Shown here: one piece after another, positions 27,793-37,148 of the stretch
Layout of the letters: every line of letters starts with the position of its first letter
Position numbering within the stretch: position 1 is the stretch's first letter
NCBI RefSeq assembly: GCF_008245045.1
Contig: NZ_CP043428.1
Span: forward strand, 248,001-312,000
Length of the DNA stretch: 64,000 nucleotides
DNA from: Campylobacter volucris
Lineage (GTDB): Bacteria; Campylobacterota; Campylobacteria; Campylobacterales; Campylobacteraceae
Reading direction: 5' to 3'
Notes under the pieces: generated by a model
The model's input: only the letters and a program-made list of their open reading frames with translations
Told to the model about the DNA's origin: nothing
Database searches by the model: none
Position numbers and translations under genes: made by a program

Positions 27793-28686
27793 ATGATCCA
27801 TTTAAATTATCTAGAATCACAATCCATCTACATCATCCGTGAAGTTATAGCTGAGTTTGAAAAGCCTGCTATGCTTTATAGTATAGGAAAAGATAGTGCG
27901 GTGATGCTTCATCTTTTGCGTAAGGCTTTTTATCCAGCTAAACCTCCACTTCCTTTAGTGCATGTTGATACTACATGGAAATTTAAAGAAATGATAGAAT
28001 TTAGAGACAAACAAGCTAAAGAGCTTGGTATAGATTTTATAGTTTATCAAAATCCAAAAATCAAAGAGTTAAATCTCTCTCCATTTATACATGGTTCTGC
28101 TATGCATACTGATATTGCTAAAACTCAAGCTTTAAAACAAATGTTAGATTTGTATAAATTTGATGCAGTTTTTGGCGGAGCAAGAAGAGATGAAGAAAAA
28201 TCGCGTGCAAAAGAAAGAATTTATTCTTTTCGTGATGAAAATCATTCCTGGGATCCTAAAAATCAGCGTCCAGAACTATGGGATATTTATAACGGTCGTC
28301 ATAAAAAAGGTGAATCCATAAGAGTTTTTCCACTTAGCAATTGGACTGAGCTTGATATATGGCAGTATATTTATAAAGAAAATATAAAAATTCCAAGTTT
28401 ATATTTTGCTAAAAAGCGAAAAGTGGTTGAGTATATGGGAACTAAAATTTTGGTAGATGATGATAGAATGCCAAAAGAACTTGTTAAAAATGCCAAGGAA
28501 GAATTAGTTCGTTTTAGAACCTTAGGATGTTATCCATTAACTGGAGCTATAAACTCAAGTGCAAGTAATGTTTTAGAGATTATTGAAGAGCTTTTGCTTT
28601 CTAAAACAAGTGAAAGACAAGGCAGATTGATAGATAGTGATGAAGAAGCAAGTATGGAAAAGAAGAAAAAAGAAGGGTATTTTTGA
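27793..28686 (+). CDS. cysD: Sulfate adenylyltransferase subunit 2
   Basis: A 297-residue CysD of the usual size with the PP-loop [17 protein letters not shown] (about residues 31-47), [27 protein letters not shown] and [15 protein letters not shown]. With CysN it makes adenosine-5'-phosphosulfate (APS) from ATP and sulfate. The GGAG site lies five bases before ATG. cysN follows with a one-base overlap (TGATG). It opens a block of five co-directional genes for sulfate uptake, activation and transfer, with no APS or PAPS reductase. Confidence 0.96.
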   Translation: MIHLNYLESQSIYIIREVIAEFEKPAMLYSIGKDSAVMLHLLRKAFYPAKPPLPLVHVDTTWKFKEMIEFRDKQAKELGIDFIVYQNPKIKELNLSPFIHGSAMHTDIAKTQALKQMLDLYKFDAVFGGARRDEEKSRAKERIYSFRDENHSWDPKNQRPELWDIYNGRHKKGESIRVFPLSNWTELDIWQYIYKENIKIPSLYFAKKRKVVEYMGTKILVDDDRMPKELVKNAKEELVRFRTLGCYPLTGAINSSASNVLEIIEELLLSKTSERQGRLIDSDEEASMEKKKKEGYF

Positions 28687-30092
28687 TGAATATAGATTAT
28701 GAAAAATACTTAAAAGAGCATGAAAATAAAGAGCTTTGTAGATTTATTACTTGTGGTAGTGTAGATGATGGAAAATCAACTCTAATAGGTAGAATGCTTT
28801 ATGATGCAAAAATGCTTTTTGAAGATCAGATAATATCTTTAAAAAAAGATAATAAAAAATTTGGCAATGCTGGAGAAAAGCTTGATTTTGCACTTTTGGT
28901 TGATGGGCTTTCAAGTGAAAGAGAGCAAGGCATCACTATAGATGTAGCATATAGATTTTTTACAAGTAATAAAAGAAAATTTATCTTGGCAGACACTCCA
29001 GGTCATGAACAATACACTAAAAATATGGCAACAGGTGCAAGCACTGCTGATATTGCTATTATACTTATAGATGCTAGAAAGGGAGTTTTAACTCAAACTA
29101 AAAGACATTCATATATTGCAAGTTTATTTGGCATAAAGCAATTTATAATTGCTATAAATAAAATGGATTTAATTGATTTTGATCAAAATATTTTTGATAA
29201 AATTTGCAAAGACTATGAAAAAATTATACCTTATTTAAAAAATTCTAAAAAAATCAATACCCATTTTGTACCAATATGTGCTATAGATGGAGATAATATA
29301 GCTCATAAAAGCACTAATACTCCTTGGTATAAAGGAAAAACTTTATCAGAGCTTTTAGATACTTTGCCAATTTATACTCAAGATGATAACGAATTTATAA
29401 TGAGTGTGCAATATGTTAATCGTCCAAATTTGGATTTTAGAGGTTTTTGTGGGAATATTGCAAGTGGTAAGATAAGTGTTAATGATGAAATTGTGATTTT
29501 ACCATCTTTAAAAATAAGTCAAATTAAAGAGATTATCACTTCTAATGTAAATTTAGATAAATCTGTTCAAAGTTCTAAAAATGCAAGTTTTCCAAGTGCT
29601 ATAACTTTAACCTTAAAAGATGAAATAGATATATCAAGAGGTGATGTGATAGTATCTAAACAACATGATGTGAAAATTTCAAATACCTTTAAAGCTATGA
29701 TTATATGGATGAGTGAAGTTAAATTTGAAAAATATGGTAATTATTTAATAAAACTTGCAAATTCTACAAACAATATACAAAATATAAATATTGATTTTAA
29801 GAAAAATATCAATACTTTTGATGAATATACTAGCGATGAATTATATATAAATGATATAGCAAAATGCACTTTAACTCTCAATAAGAAAATACCACTTAAA
29901 AATTATGATGAAAACAAAACTTTAGGAAGTTTTATCATTATAGATAAATACTCTAATGAAACTTTAGCAGCTGGGATGATAGAAGAAATTTTAGATTTCA
30001 AAGAAAAATTAAGAATTTACACTCAAGAAGAAATCGAGCTTAATGCTTATATAAGAGAAAATTATCCTGAATGGGGATGTAAGAAGATATGA
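28686..30092 (+). CDS. cysN: Sulfate adenylyltransferase subunit 1 (GTPase)
   Basis: A 468-residue EF-Tu-like GTPase: G1 GSVDDGKSTLIGRML (about residues 24-38), G2/G3 region EREQGITIDVAYRFF and DTPGHEQYTKNM, and G4 NKMDL. GTP hydrolysis by CysN drives the unfavourable sulfate adenylylation by CysD. The ATG overlapping the cysD stop is chosen over a TTG one codon upstream. Length is normal for a CysN without a fused APS kinase; the kinase is separate (cysC). Confidence 0.95.
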   Translation: MNIDYEKYLKEHENKELCRFITCGSVDDGKSTLIGRMLYDAKMLFEDQIISLKKDNKKFGNAGEKLDFALLVDGLSSEREQGITIDVAYRFFTSNKRKFILADTPGHEQYTKNMATGASTADIAIILIDARKGVLTQTKRHSYIASLFGIKQFIIAINKMDLIDFDQNIFDKICKDYEKIIPYLKNSKKINTHFVPICAIDGDNIAHKSTNTPWYKGKTLSELLDTLPIYTQDDNEFIMSVQYVNRPNLDFRGFCGNIASGKISVNDEIVILPSLKISQIKEIITSNVNLDKSVQSSKNASFPSAITLTLKDEIDISRGDVIVSKQHDVKISNTFKAMIIWMSEVKFEKYGNYLIKLANSTNNIQNINIDFKKNINTFDEYTSDELYINDIAKCTLTLNKKIPLKNYDENKTLGSFIIIDKYSNETLAAGMIEEILDFKEKLRIYTQEEIELNAYIRENYPEWGCKKI

Positions 30093-31804
30093 AAATAATT
30101 GTTGCATCAAGTATTTTGATTTTACTAATTTTGTTAATACAAAATAAAATTAAACCTTTTATACTTTTTGGAAGTTTGGCTTTATTGTATTATCTTTTAG
30201 AATATTTAAATTTAAACACTTGGCTTAGTTCTTATACGAATGATTCTTTAATAGTGCTTGTTTTATTGCTTTTAGTATCAATTGCTATAGAAAAAAGTGT
30301 GATTATAAATTGGTGTTCTAAATTTATCATAGGCAAAAATTATTATTTATCTTTGTTAAAATTAGGCATTATAACAGCCAGCATCTCAGCTTTTTTAAAC
30401 AATACTGCGGTAGTAGCAAGTTTTATGAGTGTTATAAAAAATAATAAATTTCAAGCCCCTTCGAAACTTCTTATCCCACTTTCATACTTTTGTATAGTTG
30501 GTGGTACTATGACTTTGATAGGAACTTCTACAAATCTAATAGTTAATTCTTTTGCCGTGCAAAATGGTTTAAATAGTTTTAAAATTTTTGATTTTTTTAC
30601 TGTTGGTTTTTGTATAAGTTTTAGCGTGATTGTAGCTATATTGATTTTTAGTTTTTTATTGCCTAAATATAAAGATGAAGAAAAAAAGCTTGATGAGTAT
30701 TTAATAAGTGCAAAAGTTTTAAAAGATAGTTCTTTGATAGGAAAAAATTTAGTAGAAAATGGTTTAAGAAATTTAGAGTTTTTATTTTTGTTTGAAATTC
30801 AAAGACAAGATGAAATTATTTCTCCTGTAAGTCATAATGAGATCATAAAAGAAAATGATGTGTTAATTTTTAGTGGCGATGTTACTCATTTAGAGCTTTT
30901 AAGAAAATTTGATGGCTTAAAAATCGGTACTCAAGAAATAAAACACAATACATTAAATTTAGTCGATGTAATTATTAGTGCAGAATCAAATTTAATAGGA
31001 AAAAGCGTAAAAGAAGCAAATTTTAGAACTAAATTTGATGCTGGTATCATAGCTTTAAAAAGAGGTTCAAAAAATATTTCTAAAATTGGTCAAAGCTTTT
31101 TGCAAGCTGGAGATAGACTTATTTTAAGTGTGGGAAATGATTTTTACTCAAGAGATAATCTCAGTAAGAATTTTTATATTATCTCAAATATTATGCAAAA
31201 TAAAAAATTAAATAATATTCAAAGTTTTATAGTGGTTTTTATATTTTTAGCTATTATTGCTTTATCTGCTTTGAAAATTGTAACTTTGCTAAAAGCATTG
31301 TTTGTTTTTTTGGTATTTTTGATTGTGTTTAAATTTGTAAGTTTTGAAGAGCTTAAAAGACGCTTTCCTTTGGAAATTTTTATCATAGTTGGATCATCTT
31401 TGGCTATAACTAAAGTTTTAGTTGATAGTGGATTGGCAAAAGATTTTGCTCAAATTATAATAGAAATTTTTGGAGTATATGGAGTATATGGAAGTTTCAT
31501 TGGAGTGTATTTACTAACTTTACTTCTAACTGAGATGATTACAAACAATGCAGCAGCAGCCTTAGCTTTTCCTATAGCATATAGTAGTGCGATAGCACTT
31601 GAAGCAAATCCTACTCCATTTATATTAGCAGTTGCTTATGGAGCAAGTTGTGGATTTTTAATGCCACATGGATATCAAACACATTTAATGGTAAGTTCGA
31701 TTTGTAGCTATAAAACAACTGATTTTATCAAAATTGGTTGGATAGTTTCTTTGGTTTATTCAACTATAGTTTTAAGTTTAACTCCAATATTTTTTAAATT
31801 TTAA
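30089..31804 (+). CDS. SLC13/DASS-type permease with RCK_C domains, probable sulfate transporter
   Basis: A 571-residue membrane protein with about eleven hydrophobic segments split by a central soluble part (about residues 195-365). That part resembles two TrkA/RCK C-terminal domains (GKNLVENGLRNLEFLFLF; IGKSVKEANFRTKFDAGI). The transporter parts show FLNNTAVVASFM, the signature GTSTNLIVN, and ITNNAAAALAFPIA in the second half. This is the layout of the SAC1-like sulfate permeases. It lies between cysN and cysC with a four-base overlap, so sulfate is the probable substrate, taken up for activation. Confidence 0.85.
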   Translation: MKIIVASSILILLILLIQNKIKPFILFGSLALLYYLLEYLNLNTWLSSYTNDSLIVLVLLLLVSIAIEKSVIINWCSKFIIGKNYYLSLLKLGIITASISAFLNNTAVVASFMSVIKNNKFQAPSKLLIPLSYFCIVGGTMTLIGTSTNLIVNSFAVQNGLNSFKIFDFFTVGFCISFSVIVAILIFSFLLPKYKDEEKKLDEYLISAKVLKDSSLIGKNLVENGLRNLEFLFLFEIQRQDEIISPVSHNEIIKENDVLIFSGDVTHLELLRKFDGLKIGTQEIKHNTLNLVDVIISAESNLIGKSVKEANFRTKFDAGIIALKRGSKNISKIGQSFLQAGDRLILSVGNDFYSRDNLSKNFYIISNIMQNKKLNNIQSFIVVFIFLAIIALSALKIVTLLKALFVFLVFLIVFKFVSFEELKRRFPLEIFIIVGSSLAITKVLVDSGLAKDFAQIIIEIFGVYGVYGSFIGVYLLTLLLTEMITNNAAAALAFPIAYSSAIALEANPTPFILAVAYGASCGFLMPHGYQTHLMVSSICSYKTTDFIKIGWIVSLVYSTIVLSLTPIFFKF

Positions 31805-31812
31805 GGGCTAAA

Positions 31813-32397
31813 ATGAGTAAAAATTTAACTTGGCATACTAGTAATATAACAAAGACTCAAAGAGCTAAACTCAAAAATCAAAAACCATGTGTTGTATGGT
31901 TTACAGGACTTAGTGGTAGCGGTAAATCTACATTAGCTAATGCCTTAGAAGAAAAACTTTTTAATCTAGGATATCATACTTATATTTTAGATGGGGATAA
32001 TGTCCGTCATGGACTTAATAAAGATCTAGGTTTTGATGAAGCTTCAAGGATAGAAAACATAAGACGCATCGGTGAGCTTTGTAAGCTTTTTGTAGATAGT
32101 GGTTTGATAGTAATTTGCGCTTTTGTATCTCCTTTTGAAAAAGATAGAACTTTTGTTAGATCTTTACTTAAAAAGGATGAATTTATAGAAGTATTTGTAG
32201 ATACTCCTTTAGAAATTTGTGAAAAACGAGATCCAAAAGGCCTTTATAAAAAAGCAAGAAATGGAGAAATTCAAAATTTCACAGGTATAAATAGTCCGTA
32301 TGAAACACCTTTAAACCCAGAAATTCACATACGAAAAGAGGATATTAAAGAAAATGTGGGTATGATTTTGGAATTTTTAAATGAAGGTAACATATGA
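31813..32397 (+). CDS. cysC: Adenylyl-sulfate kinase
   Basis: A 194-residue APS kinase: P-loop FTGLSGSGKSTLA (about residues 29-41), LDGDNVRHGLNKDLGFDEA, RIENIRRIGE, and FVDTPLEICEKRDPKGLYKKA. It phosphorylates APS to PAPS, the sulfuryl donor. Some Campylobacter CysC-like proteins instead make the phosphoramidate capsule group, but the glutamine kinase and cytidylyltransferase of that pathway are absent here while cysD and cysN are present. APS kinase is therefore the better reading. The sulfotransferase-like gene overlaps its stop. Confidence 0.93.
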   Translation: MSKNLTWHTSNITKTQRAKLKNQKPCVVWFTGLSGSGKSTLANALEEKLFNLGYHTYILDGDNVRHGLNKDLGFDEASRIENIRRIGELCKLFVDSGLIVICAFVSPFEKDRTFVRSLLKKDEFIEVFVDTPLEICEKRDPKGLYKKARNGEIQNFTGINSPYETPLNPEIHIRKEDIKENVGMILEFLNEGNI

Positions 32398-33899
32398 CTT
32401 GTTATTTGCATATAGGTACTATGAAAACAGGTACTACAAGTATTCAAAAATTTTTATATTTAAATCGTAATTTATTAAAGACGCAAAATTATTATTATCC
32501 TATAAGCATTAAACATCATAGACGAGATGATCATAATTTTTTTGCGCATAAAATTTATGATTTTTTGTGTAAAAATGAAAAAATTGAAAATATATGTTAT
32601 TTTTTTAGTGTTCTTAAGAAAGAAATTATAGAAAGTAATGTGAAAAATATTATCATATCGTCAGAAAATATACAGTGGTTGTTTTTTGATAAGGAAAAAA
32701 TTTTACATCTTAGAAAAATATTAGAGTATTTAGGTTTTGTTGAAATATTTATTATTGTGTATTTAAGAGAAAGTGCAGATTTATTTATATCAATGTGTTC
32801 AGAATTAATAAAAGGTGGTGAAAATTATGATTATTGTTACTTAAATCCAAATAAATTACATTCACATTATATGGTTTATGATTTTAAAACATCATTATCT
32901 TTATGGGAAAATATTTTTAATAAAAAAAACTTGATTATACGGTTATTTGATAATACGGAATTTTATAATAAAAATTTGTTGAAAGATTTTATATATAGTG
33001 TTAATATGAAATGGGATGAAAATTTTATATTGCCTCAAAAAGAAAATGAAAGTTTAAATTTATTCGGATTCGAATTATTGCATAGATTTAATAGGCTTAA
33101 ACTAGGAGGATATTTATCAGGTAATCCAAATACTTTACTTTATTTTGTACAAAAATATACTCAGAAGATTAAAGATTTAAAATTTCAACCATCTAAAGAA
33201 ATTATACAATCTTATATAGATCATTTTGAAGAATCAAATGAATGGGTAAGAAAGGAATTTTTTCCTCATAAAGACACATTATTTCCTAAAAAAGATTTAA
33301 CTAATTATAAAGAAAACTATGAGCTTAAAGAAATGAAACCAGAATATTGGGATGCAATAGCTGAATTTGTAGCAGATATAATTCAAACTAAAAATCAAAT
33401 AATAGAAGATAAAAATCAAATAATAGAAGATAAAAATCAAATAATAGAAGATAAAAATCAAATAATAGAAGATAAAATTTTGCAAATTCAGAATTTAGAA
33501 CAAATCAATAATTTATTATCTTTTCAAACCAAACATGGTGCAGCCAAAGCTAGAATTCAAAACCAACTTTCTTATAAACTAGGTCAAGCTATGATAATAA
33601 ATTCTAAATCTTTATTTGGTTATATCAAAATGCCTTTTGTGTTATCTTATATAAAAGATAAACACAATCAAGAACAAAAAATATACAAAGAAAAAATAAA
33701 AAAAGACCCATCTTTAAAATTACCTCCTTTAGAAAACTATCCTGATTATCAAGAAGCTTTAAAAGAAAAAGAATGTTTAACTTATAAATTAGGACAAGCT
33801 CTTATAAAAGCTAATAAAACTTGGTATAAGGGTGGATATGTTAAATTATGGTTTGAGATTAGGAAGTTAAAAAATGAATTTAAAAATAAAATGATATAA
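32394..33899 (+). CDS. PAPS-dependent sulfotransferase-like protein with coiled coil and capsule module
   Basis: A 501-residue protein. The N terminus HIGTMKTGTTSIQKFL (K11) matches the 5'-phosphosulfate loop of sulfotransferases. FIIVYLRESADLFISMCSELI (about residues 119-139) fits the 3'-phosphate-binding Arg and Ser region. Residues about 333-360 are four copies of the heptad KNQIIED, a coiled coil encoded by 21-base tandem repeats. Residues about 382-501 are the capsule module. Position directly after cysC, with overlap, and just before kpsC supports transfer of sulfate from PAPS to the capsule. Acceptor sugar unknown. Confidence 0.82.
   Translation: MTCYLHIGTMKTGTTSIQKFLYLNRNLLKTQNYYYPISIKHHRRDDHNFFAHKIYDFLCKNEKIENICYFFSVLKKEIIESNVKNIIISSENIQWLFFDKEKILHLRKILEYLGFVEIFIIVYLRESADLFISMCSELIKGGENYDYCYLNPNKLHSHYMVYDFKTSLSLWENIFNKKNLIIRLFDNTEFYNKNLLKDFIYSVNMKWDENFILPQKENESLNLFGFELLHRFNRLKLGGYLSGNPNTLLYFVQKYTQKIKDLKFQPSKEIIQSYIDHFEESNEWVRKEFFPHKDTLFPKKDLTNYKENYELKEMKPEYWDAIAEFVADIIQTKNQIIEDKNQIIEDKNQIIEDKNQIIEDKILQIQNLEQINNLLSFQTKHGAAKARIQNQLSYKLGQAMIINSKSLFGYIKMPFVLSYIKDKHNQEQKIYKEKIKKDPSLKLPPLENYPDYQEALKEKECLTYKLGQALIKANKTWYKGGYVKLWFEIRKLKNEFKNKMI
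33390..33473 (+). repeat. Four tandem 21-base repeats (heptad coil)
   Basis: Four perfect head-to-tail units of 21 bases encode KNQIIED four times. Copy-number change by slippage would keep the frame and alter the coil length by seven residues, about two helical turns, each time. Confidence 0.95.
33537..33890 (+). repeat. Capsule C-terminal module copy (sulfotransferase-like protein)
   Basis: Codes for residues about 382-501 and is close to 27313-27660 at base level. The two halves, QLSYKLGQAMIINSKS and LTYKLGQALIKANKT, are themselves related, so the module is an internal duplication. Confidence 0.85.
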
Positions 33900-33926
33900 T
33901 CTCTCTTTAAATTTTTAAGAGAGATT
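33898..33926 (+). promoter_or_regulatory. Hairpin covering the kpsC ribosome binding site
   Basis: AATCTCTCTT (33898-33907) pairs perfectly with AAGAGAGATT (33917-33926) around a nine-base loop. The second arm contains the purine-rich GAGAG that serves as the kpsC ribosome binding site, and the first arm starts inside the upstream stop codon. A ribosome finishing the upstream gene could open the stem. TATAAT at 33895-33900 could alternatively be a -10 box. Confidence 0.5.
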
Positions 33927-33927
33927 A

Positions 33928-35973
33928 ATGGCATTTTATAGTACTTCAAAAAAACTTATAATTAATGTTAAAAATTTTTATAAAGCAAGATTTTTTAATA
34001 TATTTAAACCCATAAATAAAGAAGATATTTTTTTGGGTTGGGGTAGAAAAAAATCAGGTTTCAAAGCTATAAAATTAGCTAAAAAGTATAATAGCAAGTT
34101 TTTGCTATTAGAAGATGGTTTTTTGCGTTCTTTAAATTTGGGTATAGAAAATAGTCCTAGTTTTTCTATTGTCAAAGATGATGTGGGAATTTATTATGAT
34201 GCGACTGCGCCATCTAGACTTGAAAATATTTTAAATACATATGAATTTAACGAAGAAGAATTAAAACAAGCAAAAAAAGCTATAAAGTTGATAAAACAAG
34301 AAAAGCTAGGTAAATATAATAATAATTTATCCTTGCCAAAAGATTTGTTTAGCCAAAATGAAAAGCGAGTATTGATAATAGCTCAAGTTGGTAATGATGC
34401 TTCTTTAAAATACGGCCTAGCAGAAAATTTTTCCACTCAAGAAATTATAAATGATGCTATAAAAGAAAATCCTCAAGCTAAAATTTATATAAAAATTCAT
34501 CCTGATGTGTTAAGCAGCAAAAAACAAAGTGATTTTGATGTTAAAGATATTCCAAAAGAATGTATTTTAATAAAAGAAAATTATAATCCAATAGAGCTTT
34601 TATCCTTTTTTGATAAGGTTTATACAAAAACTTCTGGTATGGGTTTTGAGGCTTTGATGATGGGGTTAGAGTGTGTTTGTTATGGCAAGCCTTTTTATGC
34701 TGGTTGGGGTTTAACTAAGGATAAGTTAAAATGTAAAAGAAGATTTAAAAAAAGAAAACTAGAAGAAGTTTTTTACGCTGCTTATATTTTGTATAGTGAG
34801 TATTTTAATCCTTATTTGGATAAAAAAAGCGATATTTTTGATACTATAAATACTTTAGCAAAATATAAAAAAATAGAGCAAATAAATTCAAATAATTTAT
34901 ATTTTTTAGGATTTACTTTATGGAAAAGATGGTTTATAAAGCCTTTTTTTCAAGCTAAAAAAAATAAAATTATATTTTTAAATTCTTTTGATGATATATT
35001 AAAATATAAAATTAATGAAAATGATAATTTTTTTATATGGGGAAAAAGATTTGAAAAAAAAGATTTAAAATCTTATTTGTATAATAAAAATATAAAAAAC
35101 GACAATATTTTTTTAGTCGAAGATGGTTTTTTGCGATCTATTTTTTTAGGATCTGATCTTACTAGGCCTTTTTCTTTAGTGGTAGATAGCAAGGGTTTAT
35201 ATATAGATCCAAATCAAGAAAGTGATTTGGAGTATATTTTGCAAAATTATGAATTTGATGAAAATTTAAAGCAAAGAGCTAAAAATTTAATAAATACTAT
35301 AATTACAAATAAATTTTCAAAATACAATGGCTTAAAACATGAAGATTTGAAATTTAATACAAATAAAAAGGTTATTTTAATCCCAGCTCAAGTAGAAGAT
35401 GATGCTTCTATGATCTTAGGTGGAGCAGGTTTTGATACCTTAAAACTTTTGCAAGTTGTAAGAGAAAATAACAAAAATGCCTTTATAGTTTTTAAGCCTC
35501 ATCCTGATGTTTTAAGTGGAAATAGAAAAGGTTTAAAAGATAAAAATATAATTTTAAAATATTGCGATGAAATAATTGAAAATGTAAGTATAGATAGTGC
35601 TATAAATGCAAGTGATGAAGTGCATACCATAACCTCTACTAGTGGCTTTGATGCGCTTTTACGTGGTAAAAAAGTTTTTACTTATGGCAAGCCTTTTTAT
35701 GCTAATTGGAGTTTAACTAATGATATGCATAATATATCAAGAAGAACTAAAAAATTAAGCTTAGAAGAATTAGCAGCTGGAGTTTTGATACTTTATCCAA
35801 GATATATACATCCAAAAACTAAAAATTTATGCGAAGTTGAAGTTGCTTTAGATATAATGTTAAAAATGCAAGAAAAATATTTTTCAAATTTTTATTATAA
35901 GATGATTTTAGATTCTAAAATCTTTATACTTAGAAAAATTAGAAGAGCAATAGAGTTTGTTATAGGTAGATGA
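33928..35973 (+). CDS. kpsC: Capsule Kdo-linker glycosyltransferase KpsC
   Basis: A 681-residue protein made of two related halves. LLLEDGFLRSLNLG with SFSIVKDDVGIYYDA is mirrored by FLVEDGFLRSIFLG with PFSLVVDSKGLYIDP. KIHPDVL and KPHPDVL, and CYGKPFYAGWGLT and TYGKPFYANWSLT, are further pairs. This duplication is the hallmark of KpsC, whose two Kdo transferase modules build the poly-Kdo linker on phosphatidylglycerol with KpsS. Length is normal. kpsS overlaps its stop. Confidence 0.96.
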   Translation: MAFYSTSKKLIINVKNFYKARFFNIFKPINKEDIFLGWGRKKSGFKAIKLAKKYNSKFLLLEDGFLRSLNLGIENSPSFSIVKDDVGIYYDATAPSRLENILNTYEFNEEELKQAKKAIKLIKQEKLGKYNNNLSLPKDLFSQNEKRVLIIAQVGNDASLKYGLAENFSTQEIINDAIKENPQAKIYIKIHPDVLSSKKQSDFDVKDIPKECILIKENYNPIELLSFFDKVYTKTSGMGFEALMMGLECVCYGKPFYAGWGLTKDKLKCKRRFKKRKLEEVFYAAYILYSEYFNPYLDKKSDIFDTINTLAKYKKIEQINSNNLYFLGFTLWKRWFIKPFFQAKKNKIIFLNSFDDILKYKINENDNFFIWGKRFEKKDLKSYLYNKNIKNDNIFLVEDGFLRSIFLGSDLTRPFSLVVDSKGLYIDPNQESDLEYILQNYEFDENLKQRAKNLINTIITNKFSKYNGLKHEDLKFNTNKKVILIPAQVEDDASMILGGAGFDTLKLLQVVRENNKNAFIVFKPHPDVLSGNRKGLKDKNIILKYCDEIIENVSIDSAINASDEVHTITSTSGFDALLRGKKVFTYGKPFYANWSLTNDMHNISRRTKKLSLEELAAGVLILYPRYIHPKTKNLCEVEVALDIMLKMQEKYFSNFYYKMILDSKIFILRKIRRAIEFVIGR

Positions 35974-37148
35974 ATTTAGGTAAAAAATTAAAAAAATTTT
36001 CTGGAAAAAATGTTTTATTACTTCAAGGACCTGTTGGAAGTTTTTTTTATAAAATTTCTAAAAAGATACCCGATGCTAATGTGTATAAAATCAATTTTAA
36101 TGGCGGAGATTTCTTTTTTTATCCTTTTAAAAGTGTAAATTATAGAGGTAGTTTAGAAAATTTAGAAAATTTTTATATTAATTTTTTTAAAGAAAAAAAT
36201 ATTCAAATTATTATCATGTATAATGATTGTCGTAAAATTCATGAAATAGCCATTAAAGTAGCAAAAGAAATGGGTATAGAAATTTGGATATTTGAAGAAG
36301 GCTATATAAGACCTAATTTTATAACCTTTGAAAAAGATGGAGTAAATGCAAATTCTACCTTGCCAAGAGATAAAGAATTTTATTTAAATCATAAAAAATT
36401 TGACAAAGAATACAAAATAAAAAATTTTTCTAGCACTTTTAAAAATATGGCTTTTGCTTCGTTTTTGTATTGGTTTTTTGCTGCTTTGTTTGCTTGGTAT
36501 TTTAATAATTCTTTGCATCATAGATCGTTAAAGTTTTTTGATTTTACTCCTTGGCTTTTGTCTTTATATAGAAAGAAAAAATACAAGATCACTGAAAAAC
36601 CAATCAATGAAAAAATCATTAATCTCAAACAAAAATATTTTTTAGCCATTTTACAAGTTTTTAATGACACACAATTGTCCCATCATTATAAAAAAACTAC
36701 GGAAAAATTTATAGAAGAAGTGATTATTTCTTTTGCTAATCATGCTAGAGCAAAATCTTATTTAGTTTTTAAACATCACCCTATGGATAGAGGCTATAAA
36801 GACTATACTAAATTGATAGAAAATTTAAGTTTAAAATACAATGTAGAAGGTCGAATTTTATATGTGCATGATTTGCATTTACCTATGCTTTTAAGCAACG
36901 CTAGAGGCACTATAGTTATAAATAGCACGGTAGGACTTTCAGCCTTGTATCATGGGAGTTCTTTAAAGGTCATGGGAAAAGCATTTTATGATATAGAAGG
37001 ATTAACCTATCAAAAAAGTTTGCATACTTTTTGGAAAGAATGTAGAGCTTATAAACCTGATGCAAGATTGCATGCTAAATTTAGAAATTATGTCATTTAT
37101 AAAACTCAAATAAATGGGAATTTTTTTAAAAATACTAGTTTAGATTAA
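35970..37148 (+). CDS. kpsS: Capsule Kdo transferase KpsS
   Basis: A 392-residue KpsS, which adds the first Kdo of the capsule linker to lyso-phosphatidylglycerol. Visible features are LLLQGPVGSFFYKIS at the N terminus, IWIFEEGYIRPNFITFE, VFKHHPMDRGYKDY, and NSTVGLSALYHG. It closes the + strand capsule locus. Its stop overlaps that of the convergent SGNH-like gene by four bases. Confidence 0.95.
   Translation: MNLGKKLKKFSGKNVLLLQGPVGSFFYKISKKIPDANVYKINFNGGDFFFYPFKSVNYRGSLENLENFYINFFKEKNIQIIIMYNDCRKIHEIAIKVAKEMGIEIWIFEEGYIRPNFITFEKDGVNANSTLPRDKEFYLNHKKFDKEYKIKNFSSTFKNMAFASFLYWFFAALFAWYFNNSLHHRSLKFFDFTPWLLSLYRKKKYKITEKPINEKIINLKQKYFLAILQVFNDTQLSHHYKKTTEKFIEEVIISFANHARAKSYLVFKHHPMDRGYKDYTKLIENLSLKYNVEGRILYVHDLHLPMLLSNARGTIVINSTVGLSALYHGSSLKVMGKAFYDIEGLTYQKSLHTFWKECRAYKPDARLHAKFRNYVIYKTQINGNFFKNTSLD

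Noticed and set aside
31813-32397. cysC as a phosphoramidate (MeOPN) kinase
   Set aside because: The other phosphoramidate genes (glutamine kinase, cytidylyltransferase, amidohydrolase) are absent, while cysD, cysN and a sulfotransferase-like gene are adjacent.
33297-33485. Minus-strand 62-residue frame rich in repeated YYLIFIF
   Set aside because: It is the complement of the 21-base heptad repeats and has no ribosome binding site; a shadow of the coding strand.
4067-37148. Phase-variable poly-G tracts as in C. jejuni capsule genes
   Set aside because: I saw no G or C run of eight or more in the capsule genes; the longest G run noticed (six) is in frdA, a housekeeping gene.
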